The notes under the pieces: generated by a model
What the model saw: only the letters and a program-made list of their open reading frames with translations
What the model was told of the DNA's origin: nothing
Databases searched by the model: none
Made by a program: the position numbers and the translations under genes
NCBI GenBank assembly: GCA_965221765.1
Contig: OZ244911.1
Coordinates: 1 to 64,000 of the forward strand
Length of the DNA stretch: 64,000 bases
Source: Bin25 sp965221765
Lineage (GTDB): Bacteria; Bacteroidota; Bacteroidia; Flavobacteriales; Flavobacteriaceae
Reading direction: 5' to 3'
In this document: one piece after another, positions 46,276 through 55,735 of the stretch
Position numbering within the stretch: the stretch's first letter is position 1
Layout: each line of letters starts with the position of its first letter

Positions 46276-47487
46276 ATGATAGAAACTAAAGGTGATATTA
46301 AAATATCAATTAAAGACTTTGTTGAAGGATATGAAAACAATAAAGAATTAGGAGTTATTGGGTATAAGGGGACATTAAATATTAGACCAGAATACCAACG
46401 AAACTACATTCACGAAAATAATCTTGAATTTAAAGAAAAATTAATACCATCAATTTTTAAGCAGTTACCGATCGGATTGTTTTATTGGGCAGAAAAAGAT
46501 GATGGTCGTTTTGAGTTGTTAGACACGGACAACAACCAAGTATTACTATCGGAGATTTTATTAAAGGAGACTTTTCAGTAAAACTAAATAATGGCAGATA
46601 CATATTTTCATCGATTAGATGAAACAAAACAAAAAGATTTTTTAGCATATTCGTTAAAGACTTGTATTGTTAAAGGAGACCATAATGATCAAATGGAATA
46701 TTTTAAAATGATTAATGCAGGATCTGAGAAATTATCAGATCAAGAATTGAGAAATGCAATTTATTCTAGGACTTGGGTTAATAATGCTAAACGATTTTTT
46801 GTAGCAACCGCTAATAATTTCGATGACCACTGTAAAAAACTAATCCCAACAAAAGATCGCAATCGGCAAAAAAATTTAGAAATTATCATATCATGGATTA
46901 TTAACAGCAAACAAGATGAGGCAATTTGTGATTATATGGGAAGACACATGAAAGATCCTGATGCTGATGAATTGTGGCGATTTTATGAAACATTAGTTGA
47001 TTGGGTAGAAGAGAGATTTGATGAAACTACTACCTTTGATAAGGCTATTAGAACTACCTAGAATTGGGGAAAACTATACCATCAATATAAAGATAAAAAC
47101 TTTGATTTTGATTATACTAAAAATCGTTTGATAGAATTGATCCAAATTTTCCAGAACGAATCTGATCCTTTTGAAGGCACCGAATATCCTTTTATTCAAC
47201 GGATTAATGAACTATATGAATATATTTCAGTAGGTGAAACAGAAGAGAGTAGAAAATTCATTAATAAGCGTAAGTTTTCCATTGATGATATTAAGAGAAA
47301 ATACGAGGAACAAAGAGCATCATATGTTGATGCCGAAAACAAAATTTGTGATGCCCCTAATTGCTTTGTGAAGATCAAAGACGCACAAGGTGATCATATT
47401 CATGCTTATGCCAAAGGGGGTAGAACAATTTATTCTAATCTTCAGATTTTACGTGGACAATGTAATCGTGAAAAATCAAACAGATGA
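46276..47487 (+). pseudogene. DUF262-HNH endonuclease 3, decayed
   Basis: The N-terminal DUF262 part (IRPEYQRNYIHENNLEFKEK and FELLD) loses frame at the DGQQ motif; the missing piece GQQPSITIGDFIKGDFS is in the next frame. The main frame resumes at 46591 (TYFHRLDETKQKDF), has a TAG at 47059-47061, and continues to a full HNH domain: CDAPNCFVKI, GDHIHAYAKGG and NLQILRGQCNR. This copy shows the full architecture (DUF262, helical spacer, HNH, about 400 residues) that copy 1 has lost. Confidence 0.8.
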
Positions 47488-47555
47488 AAATTAAAATTCA
47501 ATAATGTAAGATAATCAACCACCTTAGTTCTTCCTTCATATTAACCTTTGCCACT

Positions 47556-47861
47556 TTGGTATATAATTCCCATAATTTAATTGCAAATATTGCGGTTAAT
47601 AACTCAAAAGCAAGAAATGAAAATCAAATGGATGATCAAAAAGTTATTTTCTTTTCTAATTTAGTTGGAAAAAATAGAAAAAACATTGGTGAAATTGAAG
47701 ATAGACGTGATAGTGCTCAGCATTATAGAGAAATGAAGTTTCGACTTCATGCTGAATCCACTTACTCAATACTACATCAAACTATCGAAACAAGAAAACG
47801 ACTTTGCAGACAATTAATAGTTTACGGAAAAGCAGTTAAAACTTTTAAACCAAATATTTAA
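47556..47861 (+). CDS. Hypothetical protein inside the composite element
   Basis: This is an intact frame of 101 codons from a TTG; ATG at 47628 gives 77 residues and may be the real start (MDDQKVIFFSNLVGKN...). It is basic and helical, ending YGKAVKTFKPNI. I do not recognise it. It lies between the HNH gene and the right end of the element and is followed after 2 bp by another small gene, so it is probably cargo. Confidence 0.5.
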   Translation: MVYNSHNLIANIAVNNSKARNENQMDDQKVIFFSNLVGKNRKNIGEIEDRRDSAQHYREMKFRLHAESTYSILHQTIETRKRLCRQLIVYGKAVKTFKPNI

Positions 47862-47863
47862 TC

Positions 47864-48025
47864 ATGACGAAATTACTTGATAAGAAAATGCCTTTTGAAG
47901 AATTACCAAATCACAAAAAAGTCCCATTAAATTTGCACTTACAAGTTGAAGATTTAGCGAAAACCTTAATGTCAACTTCTAAAAAGACTTTTAATAACCA
48001 TAAAAATAATTTAAAACAAAATTGA
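47864..48025 (+). CDS. Small hypothetical protein at the right end of the composite element
   Basis: A 53-residue basic frame from ATG (MTKLLDKKMPFEELPNHKK...) ends 3 bp before the right terminal repeat. It is intact and directly follows the preceding small gene, so the two may be cotranscribed. No family was recognised; a truncated helix-turn-helix protein is possible but not shown. Confidence 0.4.
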   Translation: MTKLLDKKMPFEELPNHKKVPLNLHLQVEDLAKTLMSTSKKTFNNHKNNLKQN

Positions 48026-48028
48026 GAA

Positions 48029-48051
48029 GTATAACTAAATACATAAATCCC
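48029..48051 (-). repeat. Right terminal inverted repeat
   Basis: Read on the minus strand it begins GGGATTTATG and ends TTAGTTATAC, one mismatch from the left end. TTACTTTA follows at 48052-48059 as the second copy of the target duplication. Confidence 0.85.
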
Positions 48052-48114
48052 TTACTTTAAGATCTCTTTGAATCTAAAATCCTTTAATTTCGTACGGATT
48101 TTTTAGTTGGTTGG

Positions 48115-48513
48115 ATGAGATATTTTTTGGATCTATACATTGGCTCGTTTGTCTTTTTATGGTTGGTATTATTACCTCATAAGTCATGGACTCAAGAAAT
48201 CGAATGGAGCATTGAAATGGACGCTGTGGTTGAGGAATTAATTGAATTTAAAGTCGCTCAAGATAAAATCTTGTTTGCTAATTATCACTACACCATTCAA
48301 ATAGGTTTTGGAACCCTTAAAGGTATGAATACTTTAAAACAAGATTTTGAGATGAAGTTTCCCCAAATAGATCATCGATTAAAATTTGAAACCCCCAACT
48401 ATAAACTACATGTGGGGAAAAGCAGAAATCAAGTTTTAATCCATGCCTTATTCAAAGAAATCAAAGCGCACTATCCGAATGCCTTTGTACTCCTAAACAC
48501 CGAAAGTCGTTAG
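48115..48513 (+). CDS. Secreted SPOR-like domain protein
   Basis: This is a 132-residue protein with a signal peptide (about residues 1-26). The C-terminal part resembles a SPOR repeat: YTIQIGFGTLKGM, then FPQIDHRLKFETPNYKLHVG, and AHYPNAFVLLNTESR at the end. SPOR domains bind denuded peptidoglycan glycan strands. The gene is monocistronic, between the right end of the composite element and the convergent infB operon. Confidence 0.65.
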   Translation: MRYFLDLYIGSFVFLWLVLLPHKSWTQEIEWSIEMDAVVEELIEFKVAQDKILFANYHYTIQIGFGTLKGMNTLKQDFEMKFPQIDHRLKFETPNYKLHVGKSRNQVLIHALFKEIKAHYPNAFVLLNTESR

Positions 48514-48541
48514 GGTTAGGATGAAAATTAGGAAATATCAA

Positions 48542-51199
48542 TTATTGGTATGTGGGAGAAGAGATTTTCTTTCGAACTTGTTTCTTTAAAAAGCCTTCAA
48601 TTTGATCTCCTAAAGTAATGTCATTGAAGTTCTTGACTTGAATCCCACAATCATATCCTTTTGAAACTTCTTTTGCATCGTCTTTAAACCGTTTAAGGGA
48701 AGCCATTTCTCCAGTAAATATGACTAAGCCATCTCTAAGAACACGAACAAAACTGTTTTTAACCATTTTGCCATCAGTCACCATACAACCTGCTATGGTT
48801 CCTAATCGCGATATTTTATAGGTTTCTCTGATTTCAGCCACTCCTGTTACTTGTTCTTTTAATTCTGGAGAAAGCATGCCTTCCATCGCATCTTTAATAT
48901 CATCAATGGCATCATAAATGATGGAATAGGTTCTAATATCAATTTTTTCTTTTTCAGCCAAAGTTCTTACATTACCCATGGGGCGCACATTAAATCCGAT
49001 GACAATAGCATCGGAAGCCGAAGCCAATTGGATGTCTGATTCGGTGATAGCTCCAACCCCTTTATGAATAATTTTAAGTTCAATTTCTTCTGTTGATAGC
49101 TGTTCAATAGAATCTGCAAGTGCTTCCACTGAACCATCCACATCTCCTTTTAGGACAATATTGACCAACTGAAAGTTTTCTAATTGCAGTCGACGACCAA
49201 TTTCGTCTAATGTTAGTTGCTTTTGGGTCTTTAGAGTTTGTTCTCTATCGAGTTGTTTTCTTCCACTAGCGATTAACTTGGCTTCTTTTTCATCCTCCAA
49301 TACAATAAATGTGCTTCCGGTTTGTGGTGCACTATCTAGTCCTAGTATCGATACTGCAGCTGAAGGACCGGCTTCTTTTAGTCTTTTACCTCTTTCATCC
49401 ATAAGGGCCCTAGTTTTCCCGCTAACACTGCCTACCAATATGTAGTCTCCCACTTTCAATGTTCCATTTTTAATCAAAACTGTGGTGACAAAACCCCTTC
49501 CCTTATCTAGATTAGCTTCTAAAACAACGCCTTCGGCATGTCTTTTAGGATTTGCTTTTAATTCCGATATTTCAGCTTGTAGCAATACTTTTTCTAATAA
49601 TTCATCGATTCCAATTCCTTTGGTTACTGATATTTCTTGAGATTGATATTTTCCACCCAAATCTTCAACCAACAAATTTCTTTGAGAAAGAGAAATTTTG
49701 ACTTTTTCCGGATTAGCAGTGGGCTTATCGATTTTGTTGATTGCAAAAATCATTGGAATATCGGCCGCTTGAGCATGATTGATGGCTTCAATCGTTTGAG
49801 GTTTAATATCATCATCAGCTGCAATGATAATGATGGCCATATCGGTTACCTGAGCCCCCCTAGCTCGCATCGCAGTAAAGGCTTGATGCCCTGGAGTGTC
49901 GATAAACGTTATTTTTTTTCCATTGGGCAATTCGACTCCAGAAGCACCGATATGTTGGGTAATGCTTCCCGCTTCACCAGCAACGATATTAGATTTTGAA
50001 ATATAATCTAGTAATGAAGTTTTTCCATGGTCAACATGTCCCATAACAGTGACCACTGGTGGACGAGTAACCAAATCAGAATCTTTGTCTTTTTTATCAA
50101 TAAGGGACGACTCTCTTTCAGATTTCTCAAACTCTAGTTCAATATCATATTCCAAGGCAATAAACTCTAATTCTTCCGGAGTCAATCGCTGGTTCATGGT
50201 CGCCATAATACCATTATTCATAGCCTTGGCAATCACATCAGTGGGCGTTGTTCCTAAGATGGAAGCGAACTGACTGACCGTGACATATTCTGTGACTTTG
50301 ACGATTTTTTTAGCGTCTTTTTCTTTTTCATGAAATTCTTCTTGAACTTTTCTTTCTTCGGCTCTTTTTTTGGCTCTATGTTTAGCCCCTAGCCCCTTTT
50401 GCGAAGCAGTTAATTTCTCAAGGGTTTCACTGATTTTTTTGGAAATATCTTCTTCCGTTGGCTGGATAGAAACCGGTTTCTTCTTTTTTTGTTCTACTTC
50501 AAAGAGATTGCCGCTTGTTGATCTAGGGCTAATTCTTCTTCTTTTGCGACGCTGTTTGATGACCTGTTCCTTACTAGATTGTTTGTCTCGGACTTCTTTG
50601 ACTTCTTTTTCTTTGGCTTTGATATTATCCAAATCAATGACTCTTCCCGTATCAATAATACCTGGCTTAGGGTTTTTGGTTGATTGGTCCATGGGTTGTT
50701 CGGATGGACCATCCAATGCCTTGGATTCTTTAGGGGGTTTTTCTTCGACTTTTTGCTTGGGTTTTTTGGGTTCCAAATCTTTAAACCCAATCACTTCAGG
50801 TGGTTTTAAAGTTTCTCGACCAAGAGGTTTTTGAGTTTTTGGAGACTTAATCGATGTTTTTGCTTTCTTTGTTGGATAGAGTTGCTTTTCTTGGGATATA
50901 TCTTCTTGAACTATTGCTTGGGGTGGAACCATAGAGGAAGAGTCTTGATCCACCCCATATATCTGTTCTCTTTCTTTTAACTTCTCACGATAGATTTCAT
51001 CTGTTTTTGCTCTGCGTTCCTTATCATCCGCAAATTCTTGGAGTAATAATTCATAAACAATCTGATCAATTTTAGAATTAATGGATAAGTTTTCGATGGG
51101 ATTTTGGCTTTTTCCCAAAAATTCCGAAGCCGTTTGAAAAGAAATATTTAATTCTCTTAGAACTTTATTGATTCGATATTTCTTTGTGATTACTGTCAT
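48542..51199 (-). CDS. infB: Translation initiation factor IF-2
   Basis: This GTPase brings initiator tRNA to the 30S subunit. It has 885 residues: a long charged N-terminal region with many K and E (about 1-300), then the IF2 core. GTPase motifs are GHVDHGKTSLLD (about residue 392), DTPGHQAFTAM, and NKIDKP. Domains II to IV follow, with the C-terminal part containing GCMVTDGKMVKNS. It is last in the rimP-nusA-infB operon. Confidence 0.98.
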   Translation of the reverse strand: MTVITKKYRINKVLRELNISFQTASEFLGKSQNPIENLSINSKIDQIVYELLLQEFADDKERRAKTDEIYREKLKEREQIYGVDQDSSSMVPPQAIVQEDISQEKQLYPTKKAKTSIKSPKTQKPLGRETLKPPEVIGFKDLEPKKPKQKVEEKPPKESKALDGPSEQPMDQSTKNPKPGIIDTGRVIDLDNIKAKEKEVKEVRDKQSSKEQVIKQRRKRRRISPRSTSGNLFEVEQKKKKPVSIQPTEEDISKKISETLEKLTASQKGLGAKHRAKKRAEERKVQEEFHEKEKDAKKIVKVTEYVTVSQFASILGTTPTDVIAKAMNNGIMATMNQRLTPEELEFIALEYDIELEFEKSERESSLIDKKDKDSDLVTRPPVVTVMGHVDHGKTSLLDYISKSNIVAGEAGSITQHIGASGVELPNGKKITFIDTPGHQAFTAMRARGAQVTDMAIIIIAADDDIKPQTIEAINHAQAADIPMIFAINKIDKPTANPEKVKISLSQRNLLVEDLGGKYQSQEISVTKGIGIDELLEKVLLQAEISELKANPKRHAEGVVLEANLDKGRGFVTTVLIKNGTLKVGDYILVGSVSGKTRALMDERGKRLKEAGPSAAVSILGLDSAPQTGSTFIVLEDEKEAKLIASGRKQLDREQTLKTQKQLTLDEIGRRLQLENFQLVNIVLKGDVDGSVEALADSIEQLSTEEIELKIIHKGVGAITESDIQLASASDAIVIGFNVRPMGNVRTLAEKEKIDIRTYSIIYDAIDDIKDAMEGMLSPELKEQVTGVAEIRETYKISRLGTIAGCMVTDGKMVKNSFVRVLRDGLVIFTGEMASLKRFKDDAKEVSKGYDCGIQVKNFNDITLGDQIEGFLKKQVRKKISSPTYQ

Positions 51200-51268
51200 T
51201 TTTTCTTTGGTTTGAATCTCCTTTTCAAATTCTTATCAAAAATACAATCCCGCGGTTTAATCCCTTCT

Positions 51269-52501
51269 TTATTTTTCTAATTCTTCTTTTAAAATTTGTA
51301 GTACTTCGGTAACTGTTTCATCTTCTAAATCTGTTCTTCGACATAATTCTTCAAAACTCAATTCCATGACACTTCGCGCGGTATCTAGTCCAACTTTTCG
51401 AAATTCATCAATGACCCATTCATCAATTTCGTCTGAAAATTCATTGAGCATGACATCTTCTTCTATACCATCTCGATAAACTTCAATTTCATAGCCTGTA
51501 AGTTGTCCTGCCAATTTGATATTGGCTCCTCTTTTTCCAATGGCTTTCGAAACTTCTTGAGCATCTAAAATCACTTCAACCGTTTTGGTTTCTTCATCGA
51601 TTTTTAGTTGATTGATTTTTGCTGGATTGAGTGCTCGAGTAATGTATAATTGTAAATTATTGGTATAGTTGATTACATCGATGTTTTCATTACATAATTC
51701 ACGAACGATACCATGAATTCTAGATCCTTTCATTCCAACACAAGCGCCTACGGGATCAATACGATCATCATAAGTTTCAACGGCTACTTTAGCTTTTTCT
51801 CCTGGGATACGAACCGCTTTGCGAATTGAAATCAAGCCATCCAGTACTTCAGGGATTTCTAGTTCAAAGAGTTTAATTAAGAATTTAGGAGACGTTCTCG
51901 ATAAAATAATCCGAGGTTTATTTGTTCTCAGTTCGACACATTCAATAATGCCTCGAACCTCATCCCCTTTTCGAAAATATTCTTTGGGAATTTGTCTGTC
52001 TCGAGGTAGAATTAATTCATTGCCTTCATCATCGATTAAAATAATTTCTCTTTGCCTAATATGATGTACTTCTGCACTGTAGATTTCATCTATTAAATCA
52101 TGAAACTTTTTATAAGCATTGGTGTTGTCATGTTCTAAAACTTTTGTTTTGAGACTTTGGCCTATAAAATGAATGGCTCGCCTACCCAAATCATCGAGTC
52201 CGATTTCTTGGGAAACCTCTTCTCCTATTTCGTAGTCTGATTCAATTTTCTGGGCTTCAGATAATCCGATTTGAAGGGATTGATCTTCAATTTGGTCATC
52301 TGGAACAATGGTTCTATTTCTTATGATTTCGATATCCCCTTTGGCCACATTGATAATCAAATCAAAGTTCTCATCAGTTCCATATTTACGTACTAAAGCA
52401 CTTCTAAAAACATCTTCTAGGATAGCAACTAAAGTTTCTCTATCGATTTGTTTTTCGTCTTTAAAGTCCACTATAGACTCAATCAATGCTGTTGTATCCA
52501 T
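51269..52501 (-). CDS. nusA: Transcription termination/antitermination factor NusA
   Basis: This 410-residue RNA polymerase-binding protein has an N-terminal domain (about 1-125), an S1 domain (about 130-200) and two KH domains (about 205-345, with VGACVGMKGSRIHGIVREL and SKAIGKRGANIKLAG). A short C-terminal helical extension follows. It lies between rimP and infB in the conserved order. Confidence 0.97.
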   Translation of the reverse strand: MDTTALIESIVDFKDEKQIDRETLVAILEDVFRSALVRKYGTDENFDLIINVAKGDIEIIRNRTIVPDDQIEDQSLQIGLSEAQKIESDYEIGEEVSQEIGLDDLGRRAIHFIGQSLKTKVLEHDNTNAYKKFHDLIDEIYSAEVHHIRQREIILIDDEGNELILPRDRQIPKEYFRKGDEVRGIIECVELRTNKPRIILSRTSPKFLIKLFELEIPEVLDGLISIRKAVRIPGEKAKVAVETYDDRIDPVGACVGMKGSRIHGIVRELCNENIDVINYTNNLQLYITRALNPAKINQLKIDEETKTVEVILDAQEVSKAIGKRGANIKLAGQLTGYEIEVYRDGIEEDVMLNEFSDEIDEWVIDEFRKVGLDTARSVMELSFEELCRRTDLEDETVTEVLQILKEELEK

Positions 52502-52525
52502 GATTTATATCAATACTAAATTTAT

Positions 52526-52993
52526 TTATAAGACTTCTATGGCTTTAAAAATTTGGTCATATTCAAAACACTGCTGATGAACCACAGTTCTTTTTCCTTT
52601 ACCTATTTCTTTTTTTTCTCTCGTTTTCCACACCAGTTCAATATGATCATTATCAACCCGATTTAGTTTTCCTTTGACGGTTTGATGATTATTGGTTGTC
52701 ACCGATAAATTCCTTCCAATTCGCTTAAAATATTGTCGTTTCAATAGTAAGGGCGTTCCAATACCAACCGATGTCACTTCTATAGAATAATTCAAAGAGT
52801 TCTCAAACTGTCGCATATGCAGTTCTAATTGATTGTGTATTCTGACACATTCTGAAAGGGATAATTTTTTATCCGAGTCTAGGACTAAACGAATTTTACC
52901 ATCTTGACCAATGGTTGTATTGATAGCATACAAATCTCTTTCAGGTTTTAATATTTTTTCCACAATCTGTTTTATGTGATTTATTAAATCCAT
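52526..52993 (-). CDS. rimP: Ribosome maturation factor RimP
   Basis: This 155-residue protein is needed for 30S assembly. The start is set at ATG 52993 (MDLINHIKQIVEKIL), because the 13 codons upstream read through a leader without family features. The family pattern LYAINTTIG, SLSECVRIHNQLE and YSIEVTSVGIGTPL (usually SPG) is visible. It is the first gene of the rimP-nusA-infB operon. Confidence 0.93.
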   Translation of the reverse strand: MDLINHIKQIVEKILKPERDLYAINTTIGQDGKIRLVLDSDKKLSLSECVRIHNQLELHMRQFENSLNYSIEVTSVGIGTPLLLKRQYFKRIGRNLSVTTNNHQTVKGKLNRVDNDHIELVWKTREKKEIGKGKRTVVHQQCFEYDQIFKAIEVL

Positions 52994-53029
52994 CTTAATA
53001 GGACGGACTTCGGTGGTGAAAATGCAGCA

Positions 53030-53037
53030 CAAATATA
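53030..53037 (-). promoter_or_regulatory. Putative -7 element (TATATTTG) of the rimP-nusA-infB operon
   Basis: It is a consensus TAnnTTTG on the minus strand, giving a start near 53024 and a leader of about 31 bases before ATG 52993. The -33 element is not evident. Confidence 0.4.
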
Positions 53038-53144
53038 ATTCAACGATAGGAAATAACTCATCTTTCAGTCAAAACACGATATAATGCCGGTGTGTATCCT
53101 CTATCACATCTAATGAAACGCTATTGATTTTTATTTTTGCTATA

Positions 53145-54275
53145 ATGTACTATTCCCATTTTTCTATCGAAGGATTGGGGTTTGAAAAGAATAAGCGTAT
53201 TCAACAAAACCCTTTTGATAAACTTTTTGAAGTATTCAAAGAATTAATCACTCATACTTCGGGAGATTTTGATGAAGCCATTGATTGGCTCAAAAAACTC
53301 AATCAAGAATATGATTTAACCAATTCAGATTATACCATCGAAGATTTTATAGATGATCTACTAAAAAACCATTTTATAGCCCAAGCCAAGCATAAAGGGA
53401 ATCTAATCGATGCCTTTCAAATTACTCCGAAAACAGAAAAAATTTTGAGACAGCATGCCTTGAATCAAATTTTTGGAAATTTAGAAAAATCCCATTCGGG
53501 AAACCATCGCACGAAATTCAAAGGGGACAGTTCAGAAGATTCAGGAGAATCTCGCCCTTATCAATTTGGCGATTCTATAGAACGAATCTTGTTAACAGAA
53601 AGTTTAAAAAATGCTCACATCAGAAGTGGCCATCCATCTTTTGATATACGGCAAGAGGATTTGGTCGTTTCTGAAGATTTCTTTTTTACTCAGATCAGCA
53701 CTGTATTGATGATTGATATTTCACACAGCATGATTCTGTATGGCGAAGACCGCATTACACCAGCTAAAAAAGTAGCCATGGCTCTTGCTGAATTGATTAA
53801 TACCCGCTATCCCAAAGATCATCTAGAAATTTTAGTTTTTGGCAATGATGCTTGGCTCATAGAATTAAAAGATTTGCCGTATTTGAGAGTGGGGCCATAC
53901 CATACCAATACGGTTGCTGGTCTTCAATTAGCCATGGAATTATTGCAAAAAAGGAAAAATACCAACAAACAAATCTTTATGATTACCGATGGCAAACCCA
54001 GTTGTTTGAAGTTACCACAAGGACATTACTATAAAAACAGTGTCGGACTAGATGATCGAATTCTTCAAAAATGCTATCAAAAAGCGATTGAGGCCAAACG
54101 ATTAAAAATTCGCATCACCACGTTTATGATAGCTACAGATCCTTATTTGAGAAAGTTTATTCAACAATTTACTCTGTTAAACAAAGGAAAAGCATTTTAT
54201 ACAGGATTGGATCAACTCGGGAAAATGATATTCGAAGATTATGATGCCAATCGAAAAACATCTCTTGGAACATGA
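53145..54275 (+). CDS. VWA-domain protein
   Basis: The protein is about 376 residues from ATG 53145; a TTG at 53124 is in frame but less likely. The von Willebrand A domain (about residues 180-345) has the metal site DISHSM (DxSxS) and a later threonine/aspartate in MITDGKPS. The N-terminal half is helical. The gene overlaps the following AAA ATPase by 4 bp. VWA/MoxR-type pairs act as chelatase-like or chaperone-like systems; the client is unknown. A TATTTTTG at 53132-53139 just before the ATG could be a promoter of a nearly leaderless transcript. Confidence 0.85.
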   Translation: MYYSHFSIEGLGFEKNKRIQQNPFDKLFEVFKELITHTSGDFDEAIDWLKKLNQEYDLTNSDYTIEDFIDDLLKNHFIAQAKHKGNLIDAFQITPKTEKILRQHALNQIFGNLEKSHSGNHRTKFKGDSSEDSGESRPYQFGDSIERILLTESLKNAHIRSGHPSFDIRQEDLVVSEDFFFTQISTVLMIDISHSMILYGEDRITPAKKVAMALAELINTRYPKDHLEILVFGNDAWLIELKDLPYLRVGPYHTNTVAGLQLAMELLQKRKNTNKQIFMITDGKPSCLKLPQGHYYKNSVGLDDRILQKCYQKAIEAKRLKIRITTFMIATDPYLRKFIQQFTLLNKGKAFYTGLDQLGKMIFEDYDANRKTSLGT

Positions 54276-55735
54276 CCAAGCCAACGATTAAGACTTTAAA
54301 AGAACTCCAAGAAAGTTCTTATCAACCAAAATCCATTCAGCAAGAACTCGCTGAAAATCTCAAAAAGAAAATCCTCAACGAGCAGAATGCTTTTGAAGGG
54401 ATTCATGGATATGAACACACGGTCATTCCTAATTTGGAGCGGGCGATCCTTTCAGGGCACAATATCAACTTGATGGGGCTTCGAGGGCAAGCCAAAACAC
54501 GTCTGGCAAGGGGGATGACCAATTTATTGGATGAATGGATACCCATCATCAAGGGATCGGAATTGAATGATGACCCTCTAAATCCCATCACCTTAGAAGG
54601 GAAAAGTATCATTGACCATGAAAACAATCGAACACCCATCGATTGGCTGCATCGTTCGGAACGTTTTTTTGAAAAATTAGCCACTCCAGATGTCACCGTA
54701 GCTGATTTAATTGGAGATATCGACCCTATCAAAGCGGCTCAATTAAAATTGACTTACGCAGACCAACGGGTGATTCATTTTGGTATGATTCCTCGGGCTC
54801 ATCGATGCATTTTTGCTTTAAACGAACTGCCTGATTTACAAGCTAGAATACAAGTATCTCTATTTTCAATTCTTCAAGAAAAAGAAATCCAAATTCGAGG
54901 TTTTAAAATACGATTACCCTTGAATGTCTTTTTTGTTTTTACAGCTAACCCTGAAGATTATACCAATCGAGGGAGCATTGTAACCCCATTAAAAGACCGC
55001 ATTGGTTCACAAATTTTAACGCATTACCCAAGAAGTATCGATATCGCTAAAACCATCACGCTTCAAGAAGCTCAAGCAAAAAACATCACAACCGATAAGA
55101 TTACCGTTCCAGAACTTGCCATGGATTTATTAGAACAAATTTCATTTGAAGCTCGAAACAGTGAATATGTCGATAATCGAAGTGGTGTCAGTGCTCGATT
55201 AAGTATTTCAGCCTATGAAAATCTCATTTCAAATGCTCAGAGAAGATTACTCAGAACGAAACAAAAAGCCACGCAAGTTAGAATTAGTGACTTTTTAGGG
55301 ACTATTTCGGCCATCAATGGCAAAATTGAATTGACTTATGAAGGAGAACAATTAGGACCGGAAAAGGTGGCTTTTGAATTGATTAATCAATCCATCAAAA
55401 CTCTATTGCCAAAACATTTTCCACCGATTAAAAAGTTGACAAAGACAGAAGAAAAAGATCCCTATGATTTTCTAATCCACTGGTTTATGGAAGACCATCA
55501 AATCGAATTGACCGATCAAATGACCGACACCAAAAGAAAAAAAATCATCAGCAGTGTTCCTGGACTTGAGGAATTCGTATTGAGTAAATCTAAAAAATTG
55601 GATTCAAAAGATGTTTTATTCCATGCTGAATTTCTCTTGTGGGGCATCAGTGCTTATAAAAAAATCAGCCGATACCAAATCAGTGGTGGATATCGTTTTA
55701 AAGATTCCATTGGCAGTTATATCAACCGTCTCTGA
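54272..55735 (+). CDS. AAA+ ATPase of the magnesium-chelatase/MoxR type
   Basis: This is a 487-residue ATPase. The P-loop region is LMGLRGQAKTRLAR (about residues 70-84; GxxGxxK with the last G/K spacing altered to GQAKT). The Walker B region is IFALNELPDLQARIQVSLF, with the pre-sensor insert typical of chelatase subunit I, then sensor FVFTANPEDYTNRG and the arginine region PLKDRIGSQI. It presumably works with the VWA protein encoded immediately upstream by cycles of ATP hydrolysis. Confidence 0.87.
   Translation: MTKPTIKTLKELQESSYQPKSIQQELAENLKKKILNEQNAFEGIHGYEHTVIPNLERAILSGHNINLMGLRGQAKTRLARGMTNLLDEWIPIIKGSELNDDPLNPITLEGKSIIDHENNRTPIDWLHRSERFFEKLATPDVTVADLIGDIDPIKAAQLKLTYADQRVIHFGMIPRAHRCIFALNELPDLQARIQVSLFSILQEKEIQIRGFKIRLPLNVFFVFTANPEDYTNRGSIVTPLKDRIGSQILTHYPRSIDIAKTITLQEAQAKNITTDKITVPELAMDLLEQISFEARNSEYVDNRSGVSARLSISAYENLISNAQRRLLRTKQKATQVRISDFLGTISAINGKIELTYEGEQLGPEKVAFELINQSIKTLLPKHFPPIKKLTKTEEKDPYDFLIHWFMEDHQIELTDQMTDTKRKKIISSVPGLEEFVLSKSKKLDSKDVLFHAEFLLWGISAYKKISRYQISGGYRFKDSIGSYINRL

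Larger units (their letters stand above)
44062..48051 (+). mobile_element. Composite IS1595-type element carrying methyltransferase and DUF262-HNH cargo
   Basis: The unit is 3,990 bp. Its ends are inverted repeats that agree at 22 of 23 positions (GGGA, then A or T, then TTATGTATTTAGTTATAC). Immediately outside are TTGCTTTA on the left and TTACTTTA on the right, an 8-bp direct repeat with one mismatch; 8 bp is the duplication length known for the IS1595 family. Inside, in order and all on the plus strand, are the transposase, a 69-codon gene, an EcoRI-family methyltransferase, DUF262-HNH, and two small genes that stop 4 bp before the right end. The first four genes are all broken, so this is an old insertion. 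Confidence 0.85.

Noticed and set aside
22744..47556. Shared TAACCTTTGCCACT at about 22744 and 47543
   Set aside because: A 14-base match is expected by chance many times in a window of this size, and no further similarity extends from it.
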